Source: Acetobacter conturbans (GTDB lineage Bacteria; Pseudomonadota; Alphaproteobacteria; Acetobacterales; Acetobacteraceae). From it: a stretch of DNA of 64,000 nt. Within the stretch, counting starts at the first letter, position 1. Every line of letters starts with the position of its first letter. The stretch is from the NCBI RefSeq assembly GCF_011516755.1, contig NZ_WOSY01000010.1, positions 62,001 through 126,000 on the forward strand, in the 5' to 3' direction. The translations under genes and the position numbers were made by a program. Positions 46,287 through 56,078 of this stretch are shown piece after piece. The notes under the pieces are model-generated. The model was not told where the DNA came from and did no database searches. It was given only the letters and a program-made list of their open reading frames with translations.

Positions 46287-47648
46287 TCACGCTGACTCTG
46301 TTTTCTGCGACTTGTACAGCATGGCAAGGAAATCCCGCGCCCACGTTCCGGCTGTCGTATTGCGAACTTCAACGTTCAGGGCGTCCCAGCGCTTCTTGCG
46401 GTCTTCACGTTTCATGGTCAGCGCGAGATGCAGCGCATCGGCAATCTCGTCAGCATCGTGCGGATTGACGAGCAGGGCCTCACTCAGTTCCGGGGCCGCG
46501 CCTGCAAGATGCGAGAGTACAAGCGCGCCGGGATCTTCAGGGTCCTGCGCGGCGACATATTCCTTGGCGACCAGATTCATGCCATCGCGCAGCGGCGTCA
46601 CAAGCCCGACATCCGCAAGGCGATAGAACCCGGCGAGCGTCTGCCGTGGAACGGGGCGCGTCAGATAACGGATGGGCGTCCAGTCATATTCGGCAAAGGC
46701 CCCGTTGATACGGCCGATCGTCTCATCAAGCTGCCGCCGCAGGAGGCGATATTCTTCCACCTCACCCCGCGAAACCGGGGCGACCTGAAGATAGGTCACA
46801 TGACGGTGATGCTCGGGATAACGGATCAGCAGCCGTTCATAACCGAGGAAGCGCTCTTCCAGCCCCTTGGAATAATCCAGCCTGTCCGCACCGATGATGA
46901 GCGGCTCGTCATGCAGACTTTCCCTGAGGCGACGGACTTCGGGACCACCGAACGCCTCGCGGGCATCCTCCCCGAACGACACCGGATCGATCCCGATCGG
47001 GCAGGCCACCACGCGCGAGGGGTCGTTCATGCCTTCAACGTGCAGGCATTCCCACAAATTCTGCGCATCCTCCTCGGTCTGCACGCCCATGACATCATAG
47101 GCCTGCATGTCACGCAGAATGTCAGCCGCGCAGGGGAGCGCCCGAAACAGGCTCCAGGGCGGAAACGGAATATGGAGAAAGAAGCCGATAGGGTTCGTCA
47201 CGCCGAGTTCGCGAAGTGCCTGCCCCAGCGGGAAGAGATGATAGTCATGCACCCAGATGACGTCGCCAGGCTTCAGCAAAGGCTTAAGCACCCGCGCGAA
47301 CATCCGGTTCACATCCAGATACTGATGCCAGTCCGCCCGGCCGTAATCCATGAGGCCAAGCCGGTAATGACACAGCGGCCAGAGGATGCCGTTCGAAAAT
47401 TTCTGATAATAGCCCCGGTGCTGGGCGGGCGTGAGCGGCACTGTCGCGTATGTGACCTTGCCGTGCGTATCGAGCGACGGTGCGGGATCTCCTCCCCGAC
47501 TCTCCGCCTGATGCCCCGACCAGCCGAACCAGAGGCTGCTCGGCTCGGTGCGCAGCGCGTCGGCGAGTCCTATCGCCAGCCCTCCCGCAGGCTGGTTGCG
47601 TTCACGTGGGTCCGGAACCCGGTTAGAAACAATGACCAGACGACCCAT
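46287..47648 (-). CDS. otsA: Trehalose-6-phosphate synthase
   Basis: 453 residues, GT20 family. [22 protein letters not shown] opens the fold; [20 protein letters not shown] and [21 protein letters not shown] hold the UDP-glucose and glucose-6-phosphate binding residues. The C-terminal [14 protein letters not shown] is the donor-binding loop. It makes trehalose 6-phosphate, an osmotic and desiccation protectant precursor. The start lies 2 bases after otsB. Confidence 0.95.
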   Translation of the reverse strand: MGRLVIVSNRVPDPRERNQPAGGLAIGLADALRTEPSSLWFGWSGHQAESRGGDPAPSLDTHGKVTYATVPLTPAQHRGYYQKFSNGILWPLCHYRLGLMDYGRADWHQYLDVNRMFARVLKPLLKPGDVIWVHDYHLFPLGQALRELGVTNPIGFFLHIPFPPWSLFRALPCAADILRDMQAYDVMGVQTEEDAQNLWECLHVEGMNDPSRVVACPIGIDPVSFGEDAREAFGGPEVRRLRESLHDEPLIIGADRLDYSKGLEERFLGYERLLIRYPEHHRHVTYLQVAPVSRGEVEEYRLLRRQLDETIGRINGAFAEYDWTPIRYLTRPVPRQTLAGFYRLADVGLVTPLRDGMNLVAKEYVAAQDPEDPGALVLSHLAGAAPELSEALLVNPHDADEIADALHLALTMKREDRKKRWDALNVEVRNTTAGTWARDFLAMLYKSQKTESA

Positions 47649-47650
47649 GA

Positions 47651-48439
47651 TTATGCCTCAGTGCCCGCAGCTATCGTCTTTTCGCCGACCGGCACGAGAG
47701 ACGATAGCCAGGCCCGCAGCACGGCGGGCGTCGGAAAATCGATCGGAATCCGAAATCCGGTTCCACCCAGACGAATGGCCGCCTTGATGGCGTCCTCATC
47801 CGTCACGTCGTCTCCGACAAAGACCGGCTTCCGTCCGGCAAAGGGCGCATCCTCCATCAGAAGAGAAACAGCATAGCCCTTGTCGACGCCTGCTGGCCGG
47901 ATTTCCCATGCCATTTTGGCGGCCTGAATATGGAATTTGTCTCCTTCAGGCTTCACCCATGCCTCCGCTGCGCGGCGGAGTTCCGCCTGTGCTTCAGGAG
48001 CACCGCGATAATGCAGGACGAACCCACCAATCTTGCGTTCCAGTCGCGTGCCGGGGAAGGACGCCACCAGCTCCTGCGCCTCCCGCACCCATTCACTCGG
48101 CACGGACGGCAACGCCGCACGCTGGATGGGACCACCGGGACGGTGCCTGATGGCGATGCCATGCTCTCCGGCCACCGCAAAAGGAATATCTCCCAGAAAA
48201 GCGTCGATCTGATCGACCGACCGTCCGGAAATGATGGCCAGCGCGTTTCCAGTGGCATCCCGCAGCCGACGCAGCACGTCTTTCAGTTCAGGTGCCACGA
48301 TAACGGATTCGGGCGTCGGCGCGATATCGACCAGCGTTCCATCGAAATCCAGAAGAAAGGCAACCTGATCGAGAGGCATATGCATGCGGGTGAGACTGGA
48401 ACCAGTCCGAGAAGCCGAAGGGCTGTTTGACGCAATCAC
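47651..48439 (-). CDS. otsB: Trehalose-6-phosphate phosphatase
   Basis: 262 residues from a GTG at 48439, which has a GGGAAGG site at good spacing. ATG codons at 48385 and 48379 lack a site and are alternatives. HAD motif I is FLLDFDGTLVDIAPTP, motif II AIISGRSVDQI and motif IV FVGDDVTDEDAI. It dephosphorylates trehalose 6-phosphate. otsB comes first in the otsBA operon. Confidence 0.93.
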   Translation of the reverse strand: MIASNSPSASRTGSSLTRMHMPLDQVAFLLDFDGTLVDIAPTPESVIVAPELKDVLRRLRDATGNALAIISGRSVDQIDAFLGDIPFAVAGEHGIAIRHRPGGPIQRAALPSVPSEWVREAQELVASFPGTRLERKIGGFVLHYRGAPEAQAELRRAAEAWVKPEGDKFHIQAAKMAWEIRPAGVDKGYAVSLLMEDAPFAGRKPVFVGDDVTDEDAIKAAIRLGGTGFRIPIDFPTPAVLRAWLSSLVPVGEKTIAAGTEA

Positions 48440-48661
48440 GGTGAAGAACCTTCCCTGTTCGTCTGTACGCTCTTCAGGCAACCACTGCACCCACTCTAGG
48501 TCACACCTGGAGTTGCCAAGCCTGTTGCCACCATGCCGAACAGCCTTTCCCGCAACAAGGGGCACCTCCGCAGGGAGGGTATGCCACACCCGTCACCTGC
48601 CATTGTTCACCATATTTTCCTTGCAATGAGGTAAACACACGAAACCGCGATCGGTTCCGGA

Positions 48662-49270
48662 TTACTGGGAATCGGGCTGTCCCTCACCGGAATCTGGTAC
48701 GGTGCCACCTTCGGGCGCGGCTTGAGACGGTGCGCCCTTCTGGCTGTCATCACTGGGAGCGGTCGGTGTCCCGGCTGGCGATGCCTCACTACTGCCGGGC
48801 AACGAAGGAACCACCGGTGCCTGGAGCGGGAGCGGAGTGGGAGCCACATTGTCTCCCTCGCAGGTCACGACGCGAATATCGTAGATCGGACTCTCGAAGA
48901 TACCGAGCGAAGGCTCCTCGGCCAGCATCCAGCCGTGAAAGACCGCTCCAGCTTCGCGCTTATCCTGCACGTCCACCCACGCGGCGGTATCCCGCCGCAA
49001 AGTCGGCGCATGAACCAGACACCGGTTCACGGTGATATCCAGCGTTTCGTAGTGTCCGGCACTGCCGACTGGCAGCGTAAGCGTTTCCACACGGGAATCG
49101 AGCCTGTTAAGCACACGAACGACGGCCGTGCTTTTCCCCTGCCAGGTGTTGGCAGGATACATCGCTGGCGGCGCCAGAGGCTCGGCAGCGAAACCTCTCC
49201 CCTGCGTCAGCAGAAAAGCCCCCGCAGCGAAGGCTCCTTTCAGAAAACGTCCGACCACAGAAGTCCTCAC
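48662..49270 (-). CDS. DUF2155 exported protein
   Basis: 202 residues. A signal peptide ends near GFAAEP. The core STAVVRVLNRLDSRVETLTLPVG and VFHGWMLAEEPSLGIFESPIYDI-like segments match DUF2155. The C-terminal third is Pro/Ser/Gly-rich and disordered. The family is restricted largely to alphaproteobacteria and often sits beside the NDUFA12 gene. The start overlaps the upstream 73-residue gene by four bases. The function is not known. Confidence 0.87.
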   Translation of the reverse strand: MRTSVVGRFLKGAFAAGAFLLTQGRGFAAEPLAPPAMYPANTWQGKSTAVVRVLNRLDSRVETLTLPVGSAGHYETLDITVNRCLVHAPTLRRDTAAWVDVQDKREAGAVFHGWMLAEEPSLGIFESPIYDIRVVTCEGDNVAPTPLPLQAPVVPSLPGSSEASPAGTPTAPSDDSQKGAPSQAAPEGGTVPDSGEGQPDSQ

Positions 49271-49488
49271 TGTGTGCCTCCGGCACGTGGGCTGGGAAGC
49301 GCCGCCACCATCTCGGTCAACAGCTGCTTCATTACCGCTTCATCGACACCGATCAGAACCGCATCCTCAAAAGCATCCCGCAGCACGCCCTGCAGTTCGT
49401 CCCAGTTCTGTCGCAGCACCAGCAATTTTTCCGTGCAGGAAACCGGGGTGCCATCTTTCTGAAGCCAGTGAGCGGGCACTTCCATCAT
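49267..49488 (-). CDS. Conserved small protein between mlaD and the DUF2155 gene
   Basis: 73 residues, soluble, mostly alpha-helical by composition (EKLLVLRQNWDELQGVLRDA, VDEAVMKQLLTEMVAAL). It overlaps both neighbours by four bases, which supports a real, coupled gene. I do not recognise the family. A role with MlaD or the DUF2155 protein in the envelope is suggested by position only. Confidence 0.65.
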   Translation of the reverse strand: MMEVPAHWLQKDGTPVSCTEKLLVLRQNWDELQGVLRDAFEDAVLIGVDEAVMKQLLTEMVAALPSPRAGGTQ

Positions 49489-50057
49489 GGGAGATCAGAG
49501 GCCCCCTGCCCTTTTGACGCTCCCTCATCAGCCTTTGACCGATTGGCCTGCGTCAGCGTGTCCGTCACCGAGAAGATGAACTTGCTCAGCAACTGCTCCA
49601 GGCTGATAGCGCCCTGCGTCACGCTCACGACGCCGCCCGCCCTGAGCATCCGCGTATCGCCGCCCGGAGAGAGGGAGATATATTTACCACCAAGCAGGCT
49701 GTCGCTCGTGATGATAGCAGCGGTGTCAGTCGGAAGCTGGACATCGTGACGCACTGTGAAAATCACACTCGCCTTGAAGGTTTTCGGGTCCACCGTCTCC
49801 GACACGACGTGCCCCACGCTGATTCCCGCCAGTTTGACGTCCGAACCGACATCAAGCCCGTCGATATGGGAGAAGTCGGCGTTCAGGTGATAGCCGTCAT
49901 CGGTCTTGCGCCCGGTGTTCAGAATGGCGAACGCCAGCAACAGCGCGAGCAGAACAATCACCCCCACCCCGGCGATAAGCTCGACCGTCGAACGGGTCTG
50001 CCGAAGCGGCGGCAGCACGGCTGCGGATGGCGGGGAATTGGTCGAAACGGAACTCAT
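49485..50057 (-). CDS. mlaD: Outer-membrane lipid asymmetry protein MlaD
   Basis: 190 residues. One N-terminal membrane anchor (LIAGVGVIVLLALLLAFAIL) is followed by the MCE domain: FSHIDGLDVGSDVKLAGISVG and IITSDSLLGGKYISLSPGG. MlaD forms a hexamer between the MlaFE transporter and MlaC and moves phospholipid across the periplasm. mlaF, mlaE and mlaC are not next to it. Confidence 0.92.
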   Translation of the reverse strand: MSSVSTNSPPSAAVLPPLRQTRSTVELIAGVGVIVLLALLLAFAILNTGRKTDDGYHLNADFSHIDGLDVGSDVKLAGISVGHVVSETVDPKTFKASVIFTVRHDVQLPTDTAAIITSDSLLGGKYISLSPGGDTRMLRAGGVVSVTQGAISLEQLLSKFIFSVTDTLTQANRSKADEGASKGQGASDLP

Positions 50058-50241
50058 CGGCCCTCACACGGCTCTTTTACTCACACGCTTTTGATCAGAA
50101 ATACGAGCGGGTGACAAACGGGATAACGTCACTCTCAGGCAAAAATATGCCTTTCGTTCCTGCCGCAGCGGCAAAAAACGATTTACGTCTGATCCCTGCC
50201 CCACAAAAACGAGCAGCTTCGGAGCAGAAGTCCGTGAGAAT

Positions 50242-50622
50242 TCAGCTTTCGGGGGTCCATGCGTCATAGTCGCCGGTCGCAGGCGCGCGCTGGCCACCAC
50301 GATAAACACTTCCCGGCGGGCGATAGGCAGCCGGCGTGCCGGTCAGGTTCGGCTGGTGAGGAAGCTGCCACGGCTTGCGGGCTTCCATCGGGATCGGCTG
50401 ATCGTCCATGGAATGGAGCCATCCCCACCACTCAGGCGGAACGGCTGAACCATCCTCACCCTTGTTATAGATGACCCAGCGCTCATACCGCTCTCCGCCC
50501 GCTGTCTTGCGGGTCGGGCGACGCGATTCGTAATAAGCGCGACCATCACTGTCCTTGCCCACAAGGCGTCCATGCAGGCGGGTATGAAGAAGGGTGCCGA
50601 GCGTTACCATAAGATGGACCAT
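50242..50622 (-). CDS. NADH:ubiquinone oxidoreductase NDUFA12-family subunit
   Basis: 126 residues. LLHTRLHGRLVGKDSDGRAYYE and RYERWVIYNKGEDGSAVPPEWWGWLH match the B17.2/NDUFA12 family, a complex I accessory subunit shared by alphaproteobacteria and mitochondria. The ATG at 50622 or the one at 50610 could be the start; the second fits family length better. It lies 184 bases upstream of mlaD on the same strand. Confidence 0.92.
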   Translation of the reverse strand: MVHLMVTLGTLLHTRLHGRLVGKDSDGRAYYESRRPTRKTAGGERYERWVIYNKGEDGSAVPPEWWGWLHSMDDQPIPMEARKPWQLPHQPNLTGTPAAYRPPGSVYRGGQRAPATGDYDAWTPES

Positions 50623-50825
50623 AAGCCGTCAGATGACCCTCGTCCACTGTGCCGGACGCCGCATCACTTCACGATCTGCGGCATAGGATGTGGCCTGTTT
50701 TTCCCTGTCATAATACGGCTCCTGACAGTTATCCCCCATATCCCCACTTTGCAGAGCATTATACCCCCCATATCCTCAAGCTGACCCGCTTCCTGAGAGG
50801 CCAGCGGCAACGGTAGTCTGAGGGC

Positions 50826-52433
50826 ATGAACGCTCATCATTACTGGAACGGTGTCGAAATGCGCACCGTCATGGCCTCGGCCGACCCGGACGCTCCGGCA
50901 CGCGCGATCACGCTGCCGGCCAACTGGGATGACGAAGCCGCCGCCGCCCTCGCGGACCTCGTTCCCGGCACGAGAGCGATCTCGCTGCCTTCGGAGTCCG
51001 CGCGCTGGATCGACGCACTGATTCCGCATGGAAAGGAGCAGTCACCTTCCGGCGAGACCATCAGCGGACGGTCCCTCGCGTGGCTGCTGATCCTGAGACA
51101 GGCGGCTCCGACGCTCGCCGTCTGGCATGGAGCGTTCGATCGTCGTCCGGGATTCGTGCTCAATCTCGGCGCTTTCGTGCTGCCGGGTGAAGGATTTGCC
51201 GCCGAGACTTTCGTCGCAGCCCTGCGCCTCCTGTGCCTCACCCTTCGCACCGAAGCGAAAGCGAAGGCGATGCGTCGCAACGGCGAACTGCCGCTCGATG
51301 AGGTCTCAGACCGTGAACCGAGCCTGTTCGATCTTCCCGAAACCCCATCGGCGCCAATACCAGACACGACCGGTGATCTGCTTCCGGATGCTCCGCTACC
51401 CATCGCGGGCGAGATCCTGCTGACCAATCTCGACGCCTGCCTCGCGGGTCTCGGCCTCGACTATGACAGTGATATGGGCCGCGACGCCGCATGCTCTCTG
51501 GTCGCGCTGACCACACTCGTGGCCCGCGAAGGCACCGGCTGTGACCACCTGCCTCTCATGCCGCACCGCCACGTCATTCCCGGCCTGACCGCCGCCATCC
51601 GGGATGCATGGTCACGGGCCGCCGTCGAGACCGATGTTCCTGAGGCCCGGATCGAAACCGGTTTCTCCTCTTCAGGTCCGGTCGACGCCCTGCTGGGATG
51701 TGAAGCCTGCGGCATCGCACCGATCTTCTCACCGTTGAGCCCGGACGGTCGGCTTGCCGTCAGCGCGCTCAATCGTCTTGCCGCCAAAGGTCTCTCGGTG
51801 GAAGCAGCTCTTGCGGCCTCACTGGCCGGTGAGACACCTCTTTTACTACCCGGAACCGACGCCCACATGCGGATGTACCGGGCTCTGGCCGGCTTCGTGG
51901 ATCGTGTCCCGGCTCGGCCCGACCCAACGATGCCCATCCCGCCGCGCATCCTTCCGCGCGGGGTGATCCATCCGCTGCCGGAACGGCATGCCGGGATCGC
52001 GCAGAAAGCATCTGTCGGCGGTCATCGATTTTTCCTGCGAACTGCGGAATATGAAGACGGCACGCTGGGTGAAATCTCCCTGACGCCTGCTCGCGAAAGC
52101 GCCATGGTGCGTGGGCTGATGGAAAGTTTCAGTCAGGCCGTCAGTCTGGGGCTACAATATGGTGCGCCGCTCGAAGACTATATCGAGCGTTTCGCCTATT
52201 CCTCGTTCGGTCCGGCCGGGACCGTCGAGGGCGACCCCGTGACCTCTTATGCCACCTCGATTCTGGATTATGTCTTCCGCTCACTATCCAGCCTGTATCT
52301 CCAGCAGCGCCTGCCGGACGCGCCGCACGAAGAGAACGGTGGCGACAGTTCTCCGCTGTTGCCGTTCGACGTGGCCCAGACAGAGGGGAAGCCGACACAG
52401 CCTCCCCGCCGTGGGCTGCGCCTCGTCAGTTAA
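50826..52433 (+). CDS. TSCPD-domain protein (class II ribonucleotide reductase tail without the catalytic part)
   Basis: 535 residues. The C-terminal third (about 390-500) matches the TSCPD region of B12-dependent ribonucleotide reductase NrdJ: LPERHAGIAQKASVGGHRFF, RTAEYEDGTLGEISL, SLGLQYGAPLEDYIERFAYS and TSYATSILDYVFRSL. The preceding 390 residues are Ala/Leu/Asp-rich and show none of the NrdJ catalytic barrel motifs. The protein therefore cannot be a reductase by itself. It may regulate or bind nucleotides. It is divergent from the NDUFA12 gene and has its own terminator. Confidence 0.82.
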   Translation: MNAHHYWNGVEMRTVMASADPDAPARAITLPANWDDEAAAALADLVPGTRAISLPSESARWIDALIPHGKEQSPSGETISGRSLAWLLILRQAAPTLAVWHGAFDRRPGFVLNLGAFVLPGEGFAAETFVAALRLLCLTLRTEAKAKAMRRNGELPLDEVSDREPSLFDLPETPSAPIPDTTGDLLPDAPLPIAGEILLTNLDACLAGLGLDYDSDMGRDAACSLVALTTLVAREGTGCDHLPLMPHRHVIPGLTAAIRDAWSRAAVETDVPEARIETGFSSSGPVDALLGCEACGIAPIFSPLSPDGRLAVSALNRLAAKGLSVEAALAASLAGETPLLLPGTDAHMRMYRALAGFVDRVPARPDPTMPIPPRILPRGVIHPLPERHAGIAQKASVGGHRFFLRTAEYEDGTLGEISLTPARESAMVRGLMESFSQAVSLGLQYGAPLEDYIERFAYSSFGPAGTVEGDPVTSYATSILDYVFRSLSSLYLQQRLPDAPHEENGGDSSPLLPFDVAQTEGKPTQPPRRGLRLVS

Positions 52434-52439
52434 GACGGT

Positions 52440-52469
52440 CTCCCGGCATTCTTCAGCGAATGCCGGGAG
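52440..52469 (+). terminator. Terminator of the TSCPD gene
   Basis: A perfect 12-bp stem (52440-52451 with 52458-52469) around a 6-base loop, followed by GTTTCC. It begins 6 bases after the stop. Confidence 0.75.
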
Positions 52470-52604
52470 GTTTCCAGTGATGATGAAATAAGAAAGCAGG
52501 AGCCGGTCGCGATCCTGAAGGATTTTAGGCTGTGGGGTCCGCAGAGTGCTTTCCTGCGTTTACAGACTGTTTGACAGTCTTCCTCACGCGAAAACCGGCC
52601 ACAT

Positions 52605-52647
52605 CCCTCCTGTATCTGCATGCCCTAAGCACGCAGATGCAGGAGGG
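52605..52647 (-). terminator. Hairpin after the glycosyltransferase gene
   Basis: CCCTCCTG-t-ATCTGC pairs with GCAGAT-g-CAGGAGGG with one mismatch, 4 bases past the glycosyltransferase stop. The T-run (TTTT) is about 15 bases away, so termination efficiency is uncertain. Confidence 0.55.
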
Positions 52648-52651
52648 GCAG

Positions 52652-55168
52652 TTATTCAGGGGTCACGAGGTCGTAGTAGTTCTGGTCGAGCATGAGATGC
52701 TGTGAATACGCCGGATCCCGCCGATACAGATCCACATCTCCCCACCGCTGATGCATGTATTGGGTCTCGGCGAAGAAGCGCGCCTCGTGCTCCGGGCGAT
52801 CATCACTCCCACGCGACAGGCTCTCGTGGTGCACGGCGACGAAATTATTGCACTGAATGATGCGCCATCCTGCCTCGCGCAATTTGAGGCAGAGATCGAC
52901 ATCGTTATAGGCAACTTTTAGATTTTCTTCGTCAAACCCACCGACTTCCCGGAACGCATCCGCCCGCACCAGCATACCGGCCGCCGTAACCGCCGTTACT
53001 TCATGGCTCAGCACAGCACGGCCGATATATCCGTAGTCGTCGCCCCGCAGGCCCCTATGCACATGCGTCGCCACGCCATCCGGGCCGACTGCCACACCAA
53101 CATGCTGAACAGCCCCGTTGGGGTAAAGGAATTTTCCACCTACCGCGCCGATATCGGCTCCGGCCAGCGCCTCTCCAAGAATGGTTTCCAGCCAGTCAGC
53201 GTCTTCCACGAACAGATCGTTGTTCATGAAAAAGAAAAAATCAGAAGAACTGCTGGCCGCCGCAAGATTGTTGAGGCGTGAGAAATTGAATTCCTCTTTG
53301 ATGGTGAGGACGCTGACCTGCTTGTGCTTCTCCATCTCCTGGCAGAATGCGATCGTGTCATCCTCCATCGACCAGTTATCGACCAGGATGATGTCGTATT
53401 TCTTGTAGGCCGTGTGGGCCAGAATACGGGAAATGCACTCCCGGGTGATATTCACCTGATCCCGAAACGGAATGATGATCGATACGGACGGCTGACGACC
53501 ACAGGGCCACAGGACGTTATAGATCGTGAGATTATTGATGGCCTCCACGCGCGCTTCGTGCCCGACCCTCTGGAGGTGATCCGCCACGCAGCGGACACCA
53601 GCATCCACGGCATACTGCTTATTGGCGATGGTCATGGCCGTGGAGTTCGGTGTCTTGCGCCAATGATAGAGGATTTCCGGCACATGCAGGAAATCCTCGC
53701 GCGGCACGATCTCCGTAAGACGCAGCATCAGGTCATGATCCTGCGCGCCATCATAGGTAGCGCTCAGATCGCCAGCCCTACGGAGGACATCGGCGCGCAC
53801 CATCGTGAGATGACAGATGTAATTGCATCCCAGCAGGTAACGATAATCGAAATCCGGCTTGAAGTTCGGCTCCTGAAAATAACCGGCCTGATCGACCTTG
53901 TCCTCATCGGAATAGATTACCAGAGGATCAGATCCATGTGCCGCCTGCAACATGCCTTCAAGCGCCACATCCACCATCAGATCATCATGATCGAAGAAGG
54001 CTATCCATTCGCCTTTCGCCGCCTTGATCCCCGCATTGGTTGCACCCGAGATACCGGCATTCTTCTTCAGCCGGATAAGTTTTATGCGCGGGTCGGTGCG
54101 GCAATAGTCCGCCATCCGGGCAGCAACTTCCAGAGACTTGCCGCCATCATCGACAACGATGAGCTCCCAGTTACTCCAGGTCTGCGCCATCACGGATTCA
54201 ATCGCGGCGACGAAGTCCGTCATGTCCGGCTTGTAGGTGGGGCAGATCACGCTCACCAGCGGACCTTTACCGATAAAAGCGGGACCCAGCTGCTGACGCC
54301 TTTCTGCGACACGCGCTCTCAGCACATTGAAATAACGACGCGCCCAGACATCATAATCCGCCAGATTGAAGCGCTGCTCGGGAAGAAGATTGACGATCTG
54401 CGTACGCAGAGAGGCGATCTCACGATGCAGCCGGCCAACGGTTTCATTCAATGACAGCAGATGTGCTTCAAGCCGATCATCGACGAGAGTGGTCGTGACG
54501 GGACTACCCTGAAGCTCGACCGCCCCGGGTTCGGCAAAAAAACTGATCGTCTTCTGTCCGGTCTGACGACGATGCCGGGGAATGATCAGTTCAAAACCGC
54601 AGTTGGCGTCTCCGCCTACTGCCGCCGCCACATCGCCCCGGAAACGATCAGCCCGTATGCGGGCAAAAGGAACGCCATCCATGAAGACGGACAGTTCGCA
54701 CTGACCTTTCCTGCTCCCCGTCGCCGGATCAATCTGCTGTACCCACCCCCGCAGGGCGCCTCGTGAAAAGCCGTCCACGAAGGACTCATAGACATAACGC
54801 GGCTGGAGAACGGCACGGATATCTTCCTCAAGAAAATCCTCCCCGTCCGTGATGAGCGTGGGCACGATGGAACGATCCGGAAAACGCAGGCCAACGCGAT
54901 GCTCCCGACCATCTGCCAGCGAGGCAGGAAGCATGAAGGAAAAGCCGAGGTTAGGCGTCATCACGCCTATATTTTCCTGCACATCGGAGCGGGGCAGATC
55001 GCACACAACGCTTCCGATTTCCTGACCGTCCAGAAGGACATGCAATGTCACCGGCACGCGGGGAGCGGCAAGATTACAGGCCCACCCTTTCAGTTCCAGG
55101 CCATCCATCTGGTCAAAATAGCCAAGAAACCGGGTAACCCGCCGAGAGGTCGGTAATGGGGCTTTCAT
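52652..55168 (-). CDS. Large glycosyltransferase with two GT2 domains and two GW modules
   Basis: 838 residues from the ATG at 55168 (AGGA site). Two N-terminal GW modules (about 16-81 and 130-197) contain LKGWACNL and LRGWVQQI. A helical linker follows, then a GT-A domain from about residue 304 (PLVSVICPTYKP, metal site FFDHDD) and a second from about 561 (VSIIIPFRDQVN, FMNNDLFVEDADWLE). This layout fits cell-surface polysaccharide or O-antigen glycosyltransferases. No membrane segment is seen, so it acts at the inner face of the membrane or in the cytoplasm. No other polysaccharide genes are adjacent. Confidence 0.87.
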   Translation of the reverse strand: MKAPLPTSRRVTRFLGYFDQMDGLELKGWACNLAAPRVPVTLHVLLDGQEIGSVVCDLPRSDVQENIGVMTPNLGFSFMLPASLADGREHRVGLRFPDRSIVPTLITDGEDFLEEDIRAVLQPRYVYESFVDGFSRGALRGWVQQIDPATGSRKGQCELSVFMDGVPFARIRADRFRGDVAAAVGGDANCGFELIIPRHRRQTGQKTISFFAEPGAVELQGSPVTTTLVDDRLEAHLLSLNETVGRLHREIASLRTQIVNLLPEQRFNLADYDVWARRYFNVLRARVAERRQQLGPAFIGKGPLVSVICPTYKPDMTDFVAAIESVMAQTWSNWELIVVDDGGKSLEVAARMADYCRTDPRIKLIRLKKNAGISGATNAGIKAAKGEWIAFFDHDDLMVDVALEGMLQAAHGSDPLVIYSDEDKVDQAGYFQEPNFKPDFDYRYLLGCNYICHLTMVRADVLRRAGDLSATYDGAQDHDLMLRLTEIVPREDFLHVPEILYHWRKTPNSTAMTIANKQYAVDAGVRCVADHLQRVGHEARVEAINNLTIYNVLWPCGRQPSVSIIIPFRDQVNITRECISRILAHTAYKKYDIILVDNWSMEDDTIAFCQEMEKHKQVSVLTIKEEFNFSRLNNLAAASSSSDFFFFMNNDLFVEDADWLETILGEALAGADIGAVGGKFLYPNGAVQHVGVAVGPDGVATHVHRGLRGDDYGYIGRAVLSHEVTAVTAAGMLVRADAFREVGGFDEENLKVAYNDVDLCLKLREAGWRIIQCNNFVAVHHESLSRGSDDRPEHEARFFAETQYMHQRWGDVDLYRRDPAYSQHLMLDQNYYDLVTPE

Positions 55169-55401
55169 CAAAATCCTCGTTTCCAATGCCCACTCCTGAA
55201 GGAGTGAGTAACAGATCCAAATCACCGTTCGGCAACGAGATCAAAAAATCGCCGTCAACAACATTTCCGCATCAAATGACCTGTGACGGACACAGACGCG
55301 AAAGCCTCAACATGCGCCCCTGACGTACCGCACGAACCGCCGGGCGCTCCGCATCCACGATTCTGACACCGAAGCACCCTGCAATGTCAGAAAGATGTCG
55401 T

Positions 55402-56076
55402 CTAATCCTTAACTTTAAGAAAATTCTTCATCGCATGACGGGCGCTGGACGCATCGGTCCCCAGCCGGATGAGTGCCGGAACCTGCAAAGGATTGCGTGC
55501 CAGCGATGCCAGCAGCCCTCCCATACCCAGCCCGCCATCTGGAGAAAGTGCGATGCCTGCCGCTGGCGGCAGCGTGCGGTCGGCAGGATCGCAGACGACC
55601 CGAAGCACGCCAAAAGGACGCTTCGCCTTCTGTGCCGCGGCCGCCAGAAATCCGCTTTCCATATCCAGCGAGCAACATCCGCTTTCCATTGCGAGGCGTT
55701 GCTTGTTTTCCGCAGTCAGCACCACGACATCGCTGTGCAGGAGAGCTCCCCCGACAACACCCGGAACGCGCTCAGCCCCCAGCGCCCTGCGCACGGCGGG
55801 TGAACAGGGAAAGAGCTTTCCATCCTTCACCACTGCATCCGGTATCAGGATGGTGCCGGGATGCAGGGCGGGATCAAGTCCCGCCGCCAACCCGAACGAG
55901 ACGACCGCCGGCACCCCGCACGTCATCAGACGTGCCGCGCCGCGCGCTGCCCCCTCTCGCGTCGCGCCGCTGATGGCAATCGGCGCTTTCGGGAAGAACT
56001 GCCGCAGAAGGGAGGCTTCAGCCTTCAGTCCCACGAGGAAACCAATATCACCGGGGGAATGAAGGTCCGAAGCCAT
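55402..56076 (-). CDS. hpnG: Hopanoid-associated phosphorylase HpnG
   Basis: 224 residues of the nucleoside phosphorylase fold: FLVGLKAEASLLRQF, VVSFGLAAGLDPALHPG and SLDMESGFLAAAA. HpnG removes adenine from adenosylhopane to give a ribosyl hopane on the way to bacteriohopanetetrol. The start is two bases after the shc stop, so it is the last gene of the hpn operon. Confidence 0.9.
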   Translation of the reverse strand: MASDLHSPGDIGFLVGLKAEASLLRQFFPKAPIAISGATREGAARGAARLMTCGVPAVVSFGLAAGLDPALHPGTILIPDAVVKDGKLFPCSPAVRRALGAERVPGVVGGALLHSDVVVLTAENKQRLAMESGCCSLDMESGFLAAAAQKAKRPFGVLRVVCDPADRTLPPAAGIALSPDGGLGMGGLLASLARNPLQVPALIRLGTDASSARHAMKNFLKVKD

Positions 56077-56078
56077 GA

